A stretch of DNA of 64,000 nt. Origin: Apodemus sylvaticus (lineage: Eukaryota > Chordata > Mammalia > Rodentia > Muridae). Within the stretch, counting starts at the first letter, position 1; every line of letters starts with the position of its first letter. A program made the translations under genes and the position numbers. Positions 1 to 11,847 of the stretch are shown in pieces. The stretch lies in contig NC_067472.1 of NCBI RefSeq assembly GCF_947179515.1, positions 201,770,068-201,834,067 on the forward strand, read 5' to 3'. The notes beneath the pieces are model-generated. The model was not told where the DNA came from. It did no database searches and saw only the letters and a list, made by a program, of their open reading frames with translations.

Positions 1-1254
1 CTGCCCCTCATTTTGGGGTATTAGTCCCTGTGCAGGGGACTTGTTACCACAGCAGGTCATAGGCCAGCATCATGTGTGGGCGTGGTAATGACTAGAGGAG
101 GTCAGCTCACCTTCCTGGGGTCTCATCTTCTGAAGCACTGAAGCAGGTGGGTCTAGATGGTGGTCTCTGCTTCGGGCAGCATGGGCGAGCCTTTGGCTGG
201 GGCAGACAGGATGGCAGCAATGAGGCTGGAAGTCCGGGCTCCTGATGGTCACGGCTGGGTCCTCACTCATTCTACACCTTCCATACCACCCTACCCTGTC
301 TCGGACACTGCAGCATTCCCATGGCGCCGGAGTGCCCATCGTATGAACAAGTGCGGACCTCATTGGTGCCAGCTGCATGCTAGTGAGCCTTCAGCGTGAG
401 TGCCCGAGAGGGGGCCTGCATGAGATGCTCTGTGCCTGTGTGCCTTGCACTGGCTTTGCCCAATGGAAAGGGTTCTGTGTGTTTTCCCAGTCTCCCCAAC
501 AGCATGTGCACCCCGGCCCTGGCTTTTAGTTGTTGGCATATCTGGCAGGTATACGTGAGCAGCCTACTCCTCTGTAGGCAGTGGTGGAGGCAGAGGATTA
601 GGAGCTCGGGCCAACCTCAGAGGCACCAGGTTCTTTCACGGCCACCTAGTTGTAAAAACATAATGGATAGACAGTACTGAGGAGACCCTTAGAAGGCTGG
701 GTGGGCGCTAGGAGAGACCCTCCCCACCCAACCGCCAGTGTCCTGGGCTTCTGGGAGGGGACCTTGTCTCAGCATGTGTGGGAAAGGAGCACTCTCTCCT
801 CTGGTGGCCTCACTTCCAGAGCTGCTGGCAACCAGAGTCTGACTTCCCCAAGATCACAAGGAAGGCAGGGCCAGAGTTTCTGCCATGCTGTTTGAGATGT
901 GGACTTAGCTGGGTGTGACTGTACTGTTAGGACTCCAACTCCGAAGTCAGACCGCTTTCCACTCTCTCTGCTCCTTTGCCTTGAGGTGGCTGTGGAGGCC
1001 TGGTGTCTCTAACGCAATGCAGAGCCACTGTGGGAGTCTACAGCTGTTCCTAAGAGGCAGCGTGTGGTCTGGACAGTTACATGGAGACCGGGCAGAGTGC
1101 AGTGAAGGCTTGCTAAGGAACCTGGACCTCTCATTGAGCATGGTGCCCCCTGCACCCCAGAGTCTTCCCCCAGAGCCCTGCCACACTCCCCTCTGTATTA
1201 CACCATCTCACACTCAAGCACCCGACAACAACATGACCTCTTTTGGGGGGGGGT

Positions 1255-1405
1255 GTTTTTTGGTTTTTCGAGACAGGGTTTCTCTGTGTATCCCTGGCTG
1301 TCCTGGAACTCACTCTGTAGACCAGGCTGGCCTCGAACTCAGAAATCCACCTGCCTCTGCCTCCCAGAGTGCTGGGATTACAGGCGTGCGCCACCACCGC
1401 CTGGC
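1255..1405 (-). mobile_element. B1 SINE
   Basis: Near full-length antisense copy from the T-rich head through gagacagggtttctctgtgt to the gcgccaccaccgcctggc end. Confidence 0.92.
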
Positions 1406-1890
1406 GAGAACCTGATCTCTTGAGGGCAGCAGCTCCCAGCTGGGCAGAGAAGTTTAGTTTGTCTGTTCTTCCTAATTTTAATGTGAAGGTGTTAATTCCA
1501 CCAGATGAGGATTAGACTGCTACCACAATTTACCAGCCAAATTTGAACCAAGCTTTATTAAATTCTGGCCAGGATGGTGGGCACCGGCTGGGTTCATACC
1601 TAGGATGCCTGAAGTGACATCAGTCAGAGGCTTGTGCAGGAAAAGCCCACGAGGACACGTACGTCCATCCTCCTGGACCTGCCCGTGTGCTCCAGCTCAG
1701 CCCGTGCAGTTGGGGCCAAGCCTGTTGAGAGGAGCGAAGCACATGGCTTGTTAGCGTAGATGGGTCCAATCCCACATTCTAGGATGCTGTCTGTCCTAGG
1801 CCAGGGGGTCACGGTGAGAGGAGTGTTGTTTTATAGATCTCTTAAGCACAGTAATTTAAACTTAAAACTGAGTCATCACAAAGGCCCCCT

Positions 1891-1980
1891 TAGTCTGGAA
1901 CCTAGGCTGGCCTTGAATTCAAGTTACTCCTTCTGCCTTAGCTTTCTGCGTGCTAGGATTAAAGGTGTGAGCCACCATGG
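1891..1980 (-). mobile_element. Old B1 fragment
   Basis: Diverged antisense match around aggctggccttgaattcaag and gattaaaggtgtgagccacc. Confidence 0.55.
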
Positions 1981-2724
1981 TTTTTCTAAGTGAATAATGT
2001 CTGAATGCCACACAGGCCTCAGTGCTGAGAAGTTGGACAAGCATGGTGGTGTTCACCTTTAATGTCAGGATTTATGAGACTTAAGTGGGGGGGGTCACCT
2101 GTGTGTTTCAGGATAGCTGGGCGTATGAATGAAAATGAGGATGTGGCCAGTACTATATGGTTAAGGAGAAGGTTTCGTTATAGATGATTGTAGGGCGCAG
2201 GACGTGGGGGAACCTGTGTCCCGCCAGAGCTCGCCGACACTGCACAGGCGTCGGGTCATGAGGGGCTGCTGGGTTGGGGCACACACAGTCTCGGGGGTCC
2301 CTGGGCCTCATGGAGGCCGGGGACAAAAAGTTTTAGCTCAGGCATTGCAGGACGCCACTGGATACCATACTAGAGCTGAGGACAACATGGGGGCAGCTTA
2401 GCCCCAGAGCTGAAGGGGGAAGGCGCTCTCTGTCACCCAGCGGGTGTCTGGCTGGGAGAGGCTACGAGACCCCGATCCACCCTGGTCGGGTCGCGGGTGG
2501 GAGGAACCGGACCCACTCCAGGCGGGAGGGAAAAGAAGGCAGTGAGGGAGGCGTGCTGGGCCAGGTCGTGTATGCACGGGTTCGAGCGCCACGTGTGGAA
2601 GCCAGCTGTAAAGGAAGCCTGGCCTGGTGGGAAGTCCTGGGTCCTCACGGGCTGCTGGAGACACTGAGGCCTGTGTGGCATTTCTCCATTTCTCCAACAC
2701 AGAGGGTTTAGAGAAGAGACAGCC

Positions 2725-3250
2725 CATGATTTTAAAGCTTTATTATAGAAAAGTTGGAAAAAGAAAAGAGAAGAGAGAGAAAAGATAGAGGGGTGAGAGC
2801 TGGCCATGACCATGTGGAAAGAGGGGAGAAGAATGGGGGAGAGGGGGAACAGGGCAAGAGAGAGGGGGCAAGAGAGCTAGGAGGGGCCTGGCAGCCCCTT
2901 TTATAGTGGGCGGGGAACCTGGCTGTAGCCAGGTGACTGTGGGGTAGAGTGCAGCCAGAACACTAGGGCGTGGCCCTGCCTGACTGATGGCCACAGGATT
3001 ATGGAGTTGAGAAGTCAGGAGTATGGAGTTGGTGTCAGGAGCCTGAGTGTCTGGGATCGGATCTGGCTCACGGTTCCGTCCCTTGTAGAATTTTCTACTG
3101 GGTCTCCAGAGTAAGCCTTGCTCAACCAGGCCACAGACTGCCTTTCACAGTCCCACAGGTAATGACGTAGAGAAACAACAAAGGTGCCTAGAAGAGTCCA
3201 GACCAAACACAGTCCGCAGATAGACCAGGGTCATGGAGAGGGGAGGGAAA
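2725..3250 (-). mobile_element. Probable solitary LTR of an endogenous retrovirus
   Basis: On the minus strand a TATAAAAG box at about 2899-2906 is followed about 160 bases later by AATAAA (2739-2744). Purine-rich sequence between them resembles rodent ERV LTRs. No viral gene is seen; edges are approximate. Confidence 0.4.
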
Positions 3251-5590
3251 GAAGAGAGGGTGGGGGACCAGGAGCCCAGATAGTGTGTGGCCAAAATGGC
3301 TGACTTATACGGGAATCTGAAGGTGGAGGAAGGGAAGCCCAGGTCCTTCAGTCCTGGAAGGGCTGGAAAGGTTTAGGATAGGGCTTCAGGTCACAACAGC
3401 CATGACGATGGAGAGAAACGTGTCCCAGGTTTCTTTGGGACCTGACACTATATGGTGAGACGCTGCCTTCAAAAGTAAACAGTCTTTCCGTGACCCCCTT
3501 CCTCTTGTCTAGCCGCCCTCCTAGAAGGCAGCTCCCTCCCTGTGTGGCCTTGCAGAGCTCAGCATCTGACCATGAGACTGTGCTGCCTCATGTTCCTCCT
3601 CTGAAGCGCAAGTGAGAGCCTCGCTTGAGGAAAATGTTTGAGGGGTTGACCCAAGTTTGCAGAGGAAGCTCTTGACAGCCTGGCATGGGCGGCTGAGTAA
3701 CAGTATCACCTGTTGCAGCCACAGTTGTCCCACCAGCAGCAGTATCCTGGAGAGCCTGGCTTCGGTGCAGTGAGCCTGCAGGACCTGCACGTTCTGTCTG
3801 TGCCCTGCATTCTGCTTAGAGCCTCTGCTCTGGAAGCTAGTCTCTTGGAGCTGCTGAATCTGTGATGCAGCTGGGCGGGGAGTCTACCATGCCTGCCCCA
3901 GCCACGCCTCTGGCCCCTTGATAGACACCAAAACCTCTGGTCACATGACATGGCACCCATCCACCCCAGACAGAGCACACTGCAGTGGATGCTTCTGCGT
4001 GCTAGTCCCAGCAGCCGGCCATGGGGGGCGAGAGTCTTCAGCAGCACTGCTCTGCCCTGCTGCTCTCCTCAGTGGCCCCTTCCCACCACACCAAGGCCTT
4101 CGGGGGCCTCCCTCTGCAGTGGTCTGCCCCAGCCATCTGCTCCTGCCACACTAGTCCAAGGACTGCTGCTAGCAGCTGTGCTGTCCTGTATGTCCCCACC
4201 CGAGGCTGCCAATCCAGTGTGCCTGCTGAATGAAGGAGCCCTGTGGGGAGCCTGGGGAACCAGCCCTCCACTGCCAGCCGGCCTCTTCGCTTTCCTTCCA
4301 TAATAGCAACACAGTGTTGCCAAGTGTGGGGCTCTGGGGTGATGCCCACAGATCACCTAGGGCCTCATGAACATCCAGTCAGGCTCTGGTTCCCAGGTGA
4401 AATAGCGTTCTCTGAGCCTAGCCCACCAGGTCCCCCGTCCATAGTGGGCACCAGGGACCCACCAGGGAGATGGTTCTGGTGTGGGTTAGCAGCCCTGCCT
4501 CTAGGCGACGTGCACTCTACCCCCATTGTCATTCTCATGGGAACCCCGACAAGATGTCCAGCTCCCAGCTGCTGATGTTGCCCCCCCCCCCTTGCCGCTG
4601 TGTGCACACGTGAGGCCATGTCTCCTGGCCACCTGTCACCTGATGCTCAGCATCAGGCCTCTCACTGTTCTGTCCCTGGAGAGAGGCACTGCCAGGACTC
4701 TACTTGCCAGCCACGCCACAGGGTCTCTTAGGGGGCGCAGACGTCCCTGGTGGCCCTTCCTTGAGTGAGAGGACCTATATTCCCTCCCAGCTAACTCCAG
4801 TGCTGCGGCAGTAAGAAGACGGAGCTGGCTCCCCGTTTCCCAGCCTTGTGTCGTCAGGCTCTGACGGGGCAGACTGGCCCTGGGCAGGCTTCCTTGGATA
4901 AGATGGAAGAGTGTCTTGGGATCTGTCCCAAACCTGGCTAAATGAAGTCACCTGTGGAAAATCCTTAGCCATGCAAGGGATCCCAGTGCCTGAGAGGTCA
5001 CAGCACAAGGGTCGTGAGGTGAGGGCTCACCTGGGCTTTCTGAGGAGAGCCTGTGTTATAAGGAAAAAGACTAACAAAACAAACCCACAAGTGAGAGTTC
5101 CACTCACTCTGCAGCTGACAGAAAGCCAGCTGCTTCTCTGGTCACCTCATGTCATTAACCCCTTTCAGAGAGGTTGCTGGGATCACTTGTCCAGTCTTGG
5201 CAGGACAAAGATGAGGATGTGGCTTTTAATCTTTGTCTCCTCGATGTGTCCACTCTAGCACATCCTTCTCTGGAACATACACACACACACACACAGTCTC
5301 ACCAACTTCCTCTCTGACAACGGCTTCAGTTGGCAGCCTGCCTCCCTTGGCACACAGAAGGTTGAATTTGGGTTGAGTGGACACACCTGAGGTGTGTTCC
5401 ACAGAGCCCTGCACTGCCCACCTGCCTGCACTGCGCCTTCAGACTGGCTGTCAAAGCCACTGTGTGCCTCTTGTATTCTGTCATGCAGAGTATCTCAGCG
5501 CAGCAAGCACTGTATCAAGTTAGATCCCCAGTCATCCTCCCCTAAGATGCATTTGTTTTTTGTTTTTTTTTAATTGTGTTGTTGTTGTTG

Positions 5591-5728
5591 TAGGAACAGG
5601 GTTTCTCTGTGTAGCCCTGGGCCTGTCCTGGAACTGGCTCTGTAGACTAGGCTAGCCTCGAACTCAAGAGATCCTCTGCCTCTGCCCCCCAGATGCTGGA
5701 ACTAAAGGCATGTGCTGCCACCACCTGG
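5591..5728 (-). mobile_element. B1 SINE
   Basis: Antisense copy with gtttctctgtgtagccctgg and a diverged tail. Confidence 0.88.
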
Positions 5729-5995
5729 ATTAATTTACTTTACGTGTATGTGCCTGAGTGTACACATGTACCCCGTGTTGGATCCTCTGGAGCTGGGGTC
5801 GCAGGCAGTTTAACGATTACTGTGCCCACTTCCAAGCTGCCCACCAGCTTCTCCTCTGACCCCACTGATGACTCCAGGTGGTGTGAAGCCAGCTGTGGTA
5901 GGCCAGGGCCACCAAGGCATGGACGTCAGGGGTTGACTTTGAGCCCCTTCTCTTGTGTCCTTACTGTATCTGTCACACTTAGAAGGTAGGAAATT

Positions 5996-6137
5996 AGCCG
6001 GGCATGGTGGTGCATGCCTGTAATCCCAGCACTTGGGAGGCAGAGGCAAGCGGATTTCTGAGTTGGAGGCCAGCCTGGTCTACAGAGTGAGTTCCAGGTC
6101 AGCCAGGGCTACACAAAGAAAACCTGTCTCGAAAAAC

Positions 6138-6167
<30 letters not shown>
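5996..6167 (+). mobile_element. Young B1 SINE with perfect target-site duplication
   Basis: Full-length B1 with a long A-tail, flanked by identical agaaggtaggaaatt at 5981-5995 and 6168-6182. Confidence 0.96.
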
Positions 6168-6170
<3 letters not shown>

Positions 6171-6902
6171 AGGTAGGAAATTGATAAAATGCGGTGGTCA
6201 CTTTTGTTTGTTTTGTGTGTGTATGGCTGTTGCCTGCATGTCTATCACATGTATATTTGGTGCTCATAGAGGCCAGAAGAGGGCATCAGATCTCTTGCAA
6301 CTGGAGTTACACACACACACCCTGGGTGGTGGAAATTGGACGCCCTCCTGGAAGACCAGCCATGTCCTAGTAACTTTAGTATGGCAGCTGTAGCCCCAGC
6401 TCGCCTTAATTTTCTCTTGGGTCAGGGTCTCACTGGGTTGCCCAGGCTGCCCTTGAGCTTATTTTGTAGCTAGAGCTAGCCTTGAGCTCCTTCTACCCCA
6501 GCCTCCTGAGTACCTACAGTTATATGCCTGTGTGCCCACACCAGGCTTCGCTGCTGTTGACTTCTTGGTGTCGATACAAAGCTGAGAGTCACAATGTCGA
6601 CAAAGCTGGCCCAGGCCCAGCTTTCCCTATCTAATGTTTCAGGCCTGGGCCTGTGGTCTCTGATTGAACCAGCTTCACGAGACTCCTCAGAGTGTCATCT
6701 GCCATTGATGTTTCTTCTCTTTATAGTCCCCTGAACACATCCGTGCACGTGGCTGGCTGTAGTTGCTGTTGTGTTCAAGATCATTGTGAGCACCCAAAAT
6801 CTTCAAGTGTGTGTGTGATGTGAGAGAATTCGCACTTTGGTTGTTTTGTGGGTTCATGGGGTTCTGGAGATGTAAACTAAAATGTTTTGTGAGTTTTTTA
6901 AC

Positions 6903-7267
6903 CACTGGGCCACACCCTCAGCCCCTCACTGGGGGATTCTAGGGGCTCTACCACTGAGCCACGCCCCCAGCCCCTCCCTGGGGGATTCTAGGCGGGGCTC
7001 TACCACTGAGCCAGGCCCCTAGCCCCCTCCCTGGGGGATTCTAGGCGGGGCTCTACCTCTGAGCCACACCCTCAGCCCCTCACTGGGGGATTCTAGGTGG
7101 GGCTCTACCACTGAGCTACGCCCCCAGCCCCTCACTGGGGGATTCTAGGCAGGGGCTCTACCACTGAGCCACGCCCCCAGCCCCTCACTGGGGGATTCTA
7201 GGTGGGGCTTTACCACTGAGCCACGCCCCCAGCCTCTCACTGGGGGATTCTAGGCAGGGGCTCTACG
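6903..7267 (-). repeat. Tandem ~52-bp ID/B4-related repeat, seven units
   Basis: Seven imperfect copies of a unit containing actgagccacgcccccagcc and ctcactgggggattctagg. On the minus strand each unit carries TGGCTCAGTGG, a tRNA-type A box, as in rodent ID and B4 SINEs. Confidence 0.9.
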
Positions 7268-7875
7268 AGTGAACTACATACTATTTATTTAATTTTTTTA
7301 TTTTATTTTATTTTATTTTATTTATTTATTTATTTTTTTTTTTTACTGTAATTGAGATAGGGTCTCACCAAGTTGCCTACGCTGGCCTTATTCACTCTGT
7401 AGTCCAATCTGACTTTAAACTTTTGACCCTTTTACCTCAGCCTCCAAGTAACTGCAATGCCTGACTTAAATTTTTTTTCTAAAAACGTCTGGAAGAAGCC
7501 AATCTGGGTAGACAGAAAAGTGTGAGTTAACCTGCCACATAGGGCTGCCCAAGATCCGTGGGGTGTGGGTGCTCTGCTTCTTCAGATCTGTCCCATCTTC
7601 AGTGTGACAGCCACTGCCATCCCGGGAGGGCTCTCACAGTCCATGCTCTCCTTTGTTCTTTGGTCGTGGCCCTGTGGACTGAGGCGTGGTTACCGTGAGC
7701 TGAATTTCAGGAGAGAAGGTGGCGTTCACATCCTTGCTGTGGTGTGTACCAGCTGTGTGCCCTAAGAAGGTTCAGGATCTGAGCTTTGTCTTTTCATGGG
7801 ATTAGAGTGAGCAGAATGCAGTGGCGTGTACACGTGTGGTTCCGGAGGCTGAGGCAGGGGGTCAGCCATTTCAAG

Positions 7876-7945
7876 CAAGTCGTGGTGGTGCACGCCTGTA
7901 ATCCCAGCACTTGGGCGGCAGAGGCAGGCAAATCTGAGTAAATGA
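7876..7945 (+). mobile_element. Truncated B1
   Basis: 5' half only: ggtggtgcacgcctgtaatc and cagaggcaggcaaatctgag. Confidence 0.8.
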
Positions 7946-8718
7946 GACCCTGTTCATTTAAAATGACATTATTTACATTGTTTGGGAGGTGGCACTTCTC
8001 CCGGGGCATATGTGGAGTTAGAAGAGAGTTTGGTGGAGTGGGCGCTCTCCTTCCACTCTGGGTCCAGGGATCCACTCAGGTCTTTGGGCTGGATGTGGAA
8101 CTAACCAGCACGAGGGTTAATGTGAATGAAGGAAGAGTTTTAGTGAGGGGTTTGCCTAGATCAGGTGAGGCTGTGGGTCCATGCGGGGGTTTTCTTGGTT
8201 GTCACGTGAGGTAGGATGGACGGTCCTCTTAGTGCATGGACAACACAGCTTACGGACGGTGCCTTGATCTGTGTGACACCCCGCATCAGCAGCTCTCCAG
8301 GTCCATTGCCTCTGGCTGCCCCTGGCTGCGGATGTGGGGTGTGGGGGCTGCTTGTCTCCAGCTCCTGTGGTCAGTGTGGCTGTGCTGCAGTGAGGAGGGA
8401 CTGTGTGGTGTTACCTGTGGCTGAAGCCACACACTCCTCCGTGGGGTTTGTTACAAAAGTGGACCTAGAGCACCTGCTGTGCCACCTGCCTGCCCTAAGC
8501 CTGGCCTGTGCCGCCTGGCACCACTGGGCACTGGGAGCTCTGGCTCCCTGTAGTAAGGGAGGGCACTCGTAAGCAAAGGCGTTTTGAGTTGTGTATGTTT
8601 CTGTGGCTGCCTGTGTGATGCCTCTGCCGCAGTGCTGCCATGCTGTGTCGGGAGGAAGGGACGGGCCTAAGGCAGCACGCGAGCGCCGTGGACTCTGAGC
8701 CTGCTCCTCTGCCCACAG

Positions 8719-8816
8719 CCCAGAACGTGACGGTGGACGAGGTGATCGGCGCCTACAGGCAGGCCTGTCAGAAGCTCAGCTGCCGGCAGATCCCCAAGCT
8801 CCTCCGGCAGCTACAG
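8719..8816 (+). CDS. Ppp1r37: Ppp1r37 coding exon (first in window)
   Basis: Acceptor gcccacag precedes it and donor gtacgg follows. It enters with two bases of a split codon and encodes QNVTVDEVIGAYRQAC and on to RQLQ. A (TG)n tract begins about 30 bases into the following intron. Confidence 0.93.
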
Positions 8817-11801
8817 GTACGGGGGCTGGAGACACCGACGGACTGCGTGTGCGTGTGCGTGTGCGTGTGTGTGTGTATGTGTGTGTGAGGAGTGGCGGGG
8901 ACAAAATAGCAAAAACCTAATCTGTTTAGGAAGTTAAAACAGCCCATCATCCCAGCACCTAGAGGGTGGACGGACGCAGGAAGGTGGAGTTCAGGGTCAT
9001 TAGCAGCTACATAATGAGATACTGAGTTTGGAGGCTGGCCTGAGTTCTATGAAACCCTGTCTCCAAAATAAAAAAACGAGCTGCCCAGATGGCTGAGAGT
9101 GTAGGAACTTCTCTCCACCCTGACAACCTGGGTTTGATTAGCGGGACCCACACGCTAGCTAGAAATAGAGGACTACATTTTTTACATGAACACAATGATA
9201 TGTGTGGCACACATACATGTATGCACGTGGAAAAAAGATTTGAATATAGCCATGGAAACCAAAATTGATTTATCATTTCTCCTGCACATCCCAGGAGCCC
9301 TGTGCTCAGCCTGTGAACAGATAGTAGAGGTGGGGCTGCTGGTTCAGGGCGCAGGCACCAAGCGCTGTCTGAGCTGGTGTGGATGCAGGCCCGCTGCCCA
9401 TCGCTGTCTGCTTTCCTGTGGTCAGCCCTTGCCCTGCCTCCACACAGGGCCTTTGTGGTGCCTGGGACATTGTCCTCACTGAGTTCCTGGGCTGTGTGTG
9501 TTCTGCAGAATCGGCAATGTGGGGCCTTGCCACTTCCAGGGAAAGACAGCCACTCAGTGTGGCATCTGAGGCAAGGATAAGGGCCGACTAGACCTGCCTA
9601 ACGGACAAGTATGTTGTCAGGCCAGCCCGAGCCTCTGACCTGGGGCTTTGTCATGGTGCTTGACCCTTGGGTGACAGTGAAACCCAGAGAGGGACCTGGT
9701 GTGTGTGTGGGTTAGGTGAGCCCCTCAGGGAGAGCCTGGGAAAACACCGAGTCAGTGCCTTTGCGTCCTTTGCTGAGTACCACAGGGTGGCTGTCAGCCT
9801 GGCCATCTGAGTCCCTTGAGCCAGACTTCCCCAAGTCCAGGCAACTCCCTGAGCACGCAAGACGTCCTCAGCCTCACTTCATCAGCTGGAGTGACGGGTT
9901 TGTGGCTGGCCGGCTGGCTACACGCAGGCTCCTCGCGCCTTCGGGGCTCACCACCAGTCCCCACTGTCCTCTGGGCCTTCGCCCCCCACTGTCGGGCTCC
10001 CCTCTTCTGGGTGTCTTACCTGCTTTGACCAGTCCCACCCTGCTTTCTTAGGAGTTCACAGATCTTGAGCAACGCATCCACTGCCTGGATCTAAAAGGTA
10101 TGTGTCCCCAAGGACAGCAGGGTGGTCAGGGCTCCGTGGGCTCTGCAGGGAGACTGCTGGTGCTGGTGTGGACTGTCCACGTAAAGACGCCCGCCCTTCC
10201 CAGGGGAGAAGCTTGACTACAAGGCCTGTGAGGCTCTGGAGGAGGTCTTTAAGAGGCTGCAGTTCAAGGTTGTGGACCTGGAGCAAACCAACTTGGACGA
10301 GGATGTGAGTATCCACTGCCACCAGGCTTGGGCGAGGAGAGGGCGAGGGCGGGGCCTCGTGACGACCGGAAGCAGGTATTTGATATGACGAGGGTGGACC
10401 TGAGACCCTGAAGGTGGTGAGGCCTGGGGAGCAAGGTGAGGGGTGAGTGTGGCCACCAAGAGCTAGCCTGCTGTCACACTAAGGGGACTCACAGGTGTCT
10501 GGAAATCTCAACCTCTGAGGGCTGTGTTCTTGAGCGTAGCTTTACCTGTCATCCCGAGGCTGCTGCCTACCCTCCTGTCAGCCCCTGGCTTTCCCTTGGC
10601 CACCTGACCTGAGGCCAGGCCCACATGTGCCTGCCTGCAGGGTGCCTCCGCCCTCTTCGACATGATCGAGTACTACGAGTCAGCCACCCATCTCAACATC
10701 TCTTTCAACAAGCACATTGGCACTCGGGGCTGGCAGGCTGCTGCCCACATGATGCGCAAGGTGGGTACCTCACAGGCTGCTAGGAAAATGTGAGGAAGCC
10801 CCTACCTCAGGCCCATTTCTCCTCCCTCCTGCAGGGTAATCACCAGCCTTCCCTCCCTAGCATGACCTTGGGAAGAGGCCCTGTCTTACTCAGTGGGACC
10901 TACATGCCTGCTGGGATTGCTAAGTGACCCTGCCTTGTCCCCACCAGACAAGCTGCCTGCAGTACCTAGATGCTCGCAGCACACCCCTGCTGGACCACTC
11001 GGCGCCCTTTGTGGCTCGCGCCCTACGCATCCGCAGCAGCCTGGCAGTACTGCACCTAGAAAATGCCAGCCTGTCTGGGCGGCCCCTCATGCTGCTGGGT
11101 AAGTCTGTGTCCCAGCCTGTGGGAGGCCTGCTGCTGGGCAGGAAACCCAGGACCTGAGCCGGCCAGTCACTCCCACCACTCCCCAGCCACAGCTCTGAAG
11201 ATGAACATGAACCTACGAGAACTGTACTTGGCGGACAACAAGCTCAACGGCCTGCAGGACTCGGCCCAGCTGGGCAACTTGCTCAAGTTCAACTGCTCGC
11301 TGCAAATTCTGGACCTGCGGAACAACCACGTGCTAGACTCAGGTGCGCTGCCTCTGACTCCTGTCCACGCTGTTACCCAGCACCCTCTGCGCCATGCCCA
11401 GCCCTGGGCTGAGGTGGGAGATGCCAGGTACAAGTGTGAGCTCTCCCAGGACTGTCCTCCGGAGTTTACAGATGGCAGGGATGTGCTGGCAGCGACAGCT
11501 CTGATCGGAGCTTACGCGGGAGGCAGCCCGAGGGCTAGAGTCAGAAGTCAGGCCCGAGCCTCTAGATCTCTCTGCTGCAGCATGAGCGGAGGTGCTCTCA
11601 GGGACGGGTGAGGCACTGACCACCTGCCTCCCCTAGGCCTGGCCTACATCTGCGAGGGTCTCAAGGAGCAGAGGAAGGGGCTGGCGACCCTGGTGCTGTG
11701 GAACAACCAGCTCACACACACAGGCATGGCCTTCTTGGGCATGGCACTGGTGAGTCCAGGGGCCTCGTTCCTAAATCTTTTATTATAGTTATCGGGGTGA
11801 G

Positions 11802-11847
<46 letters not shown>

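Larger units (their letters stand above)
1..8718 (+). other. Ppp1r37 intron (3' part)
   Basis: No exon is supported. It holds several SINEs, a probable LTR at 2725-3250, the tandem unit at 6903-7267 and TTTTA-rich low complexity at 7290-7350. The stretch 3480-4600 looks single-copy, with no gene signal. Confidence 0.7.

Noticed and set aside
3521..4620. Several overlapping 80-117 codon frames on both strands
   Set aside because: No family resemblance, no consistent splice phase, and they lie inside a Ppp1r37 intron; GC-rich chance frames are enough.
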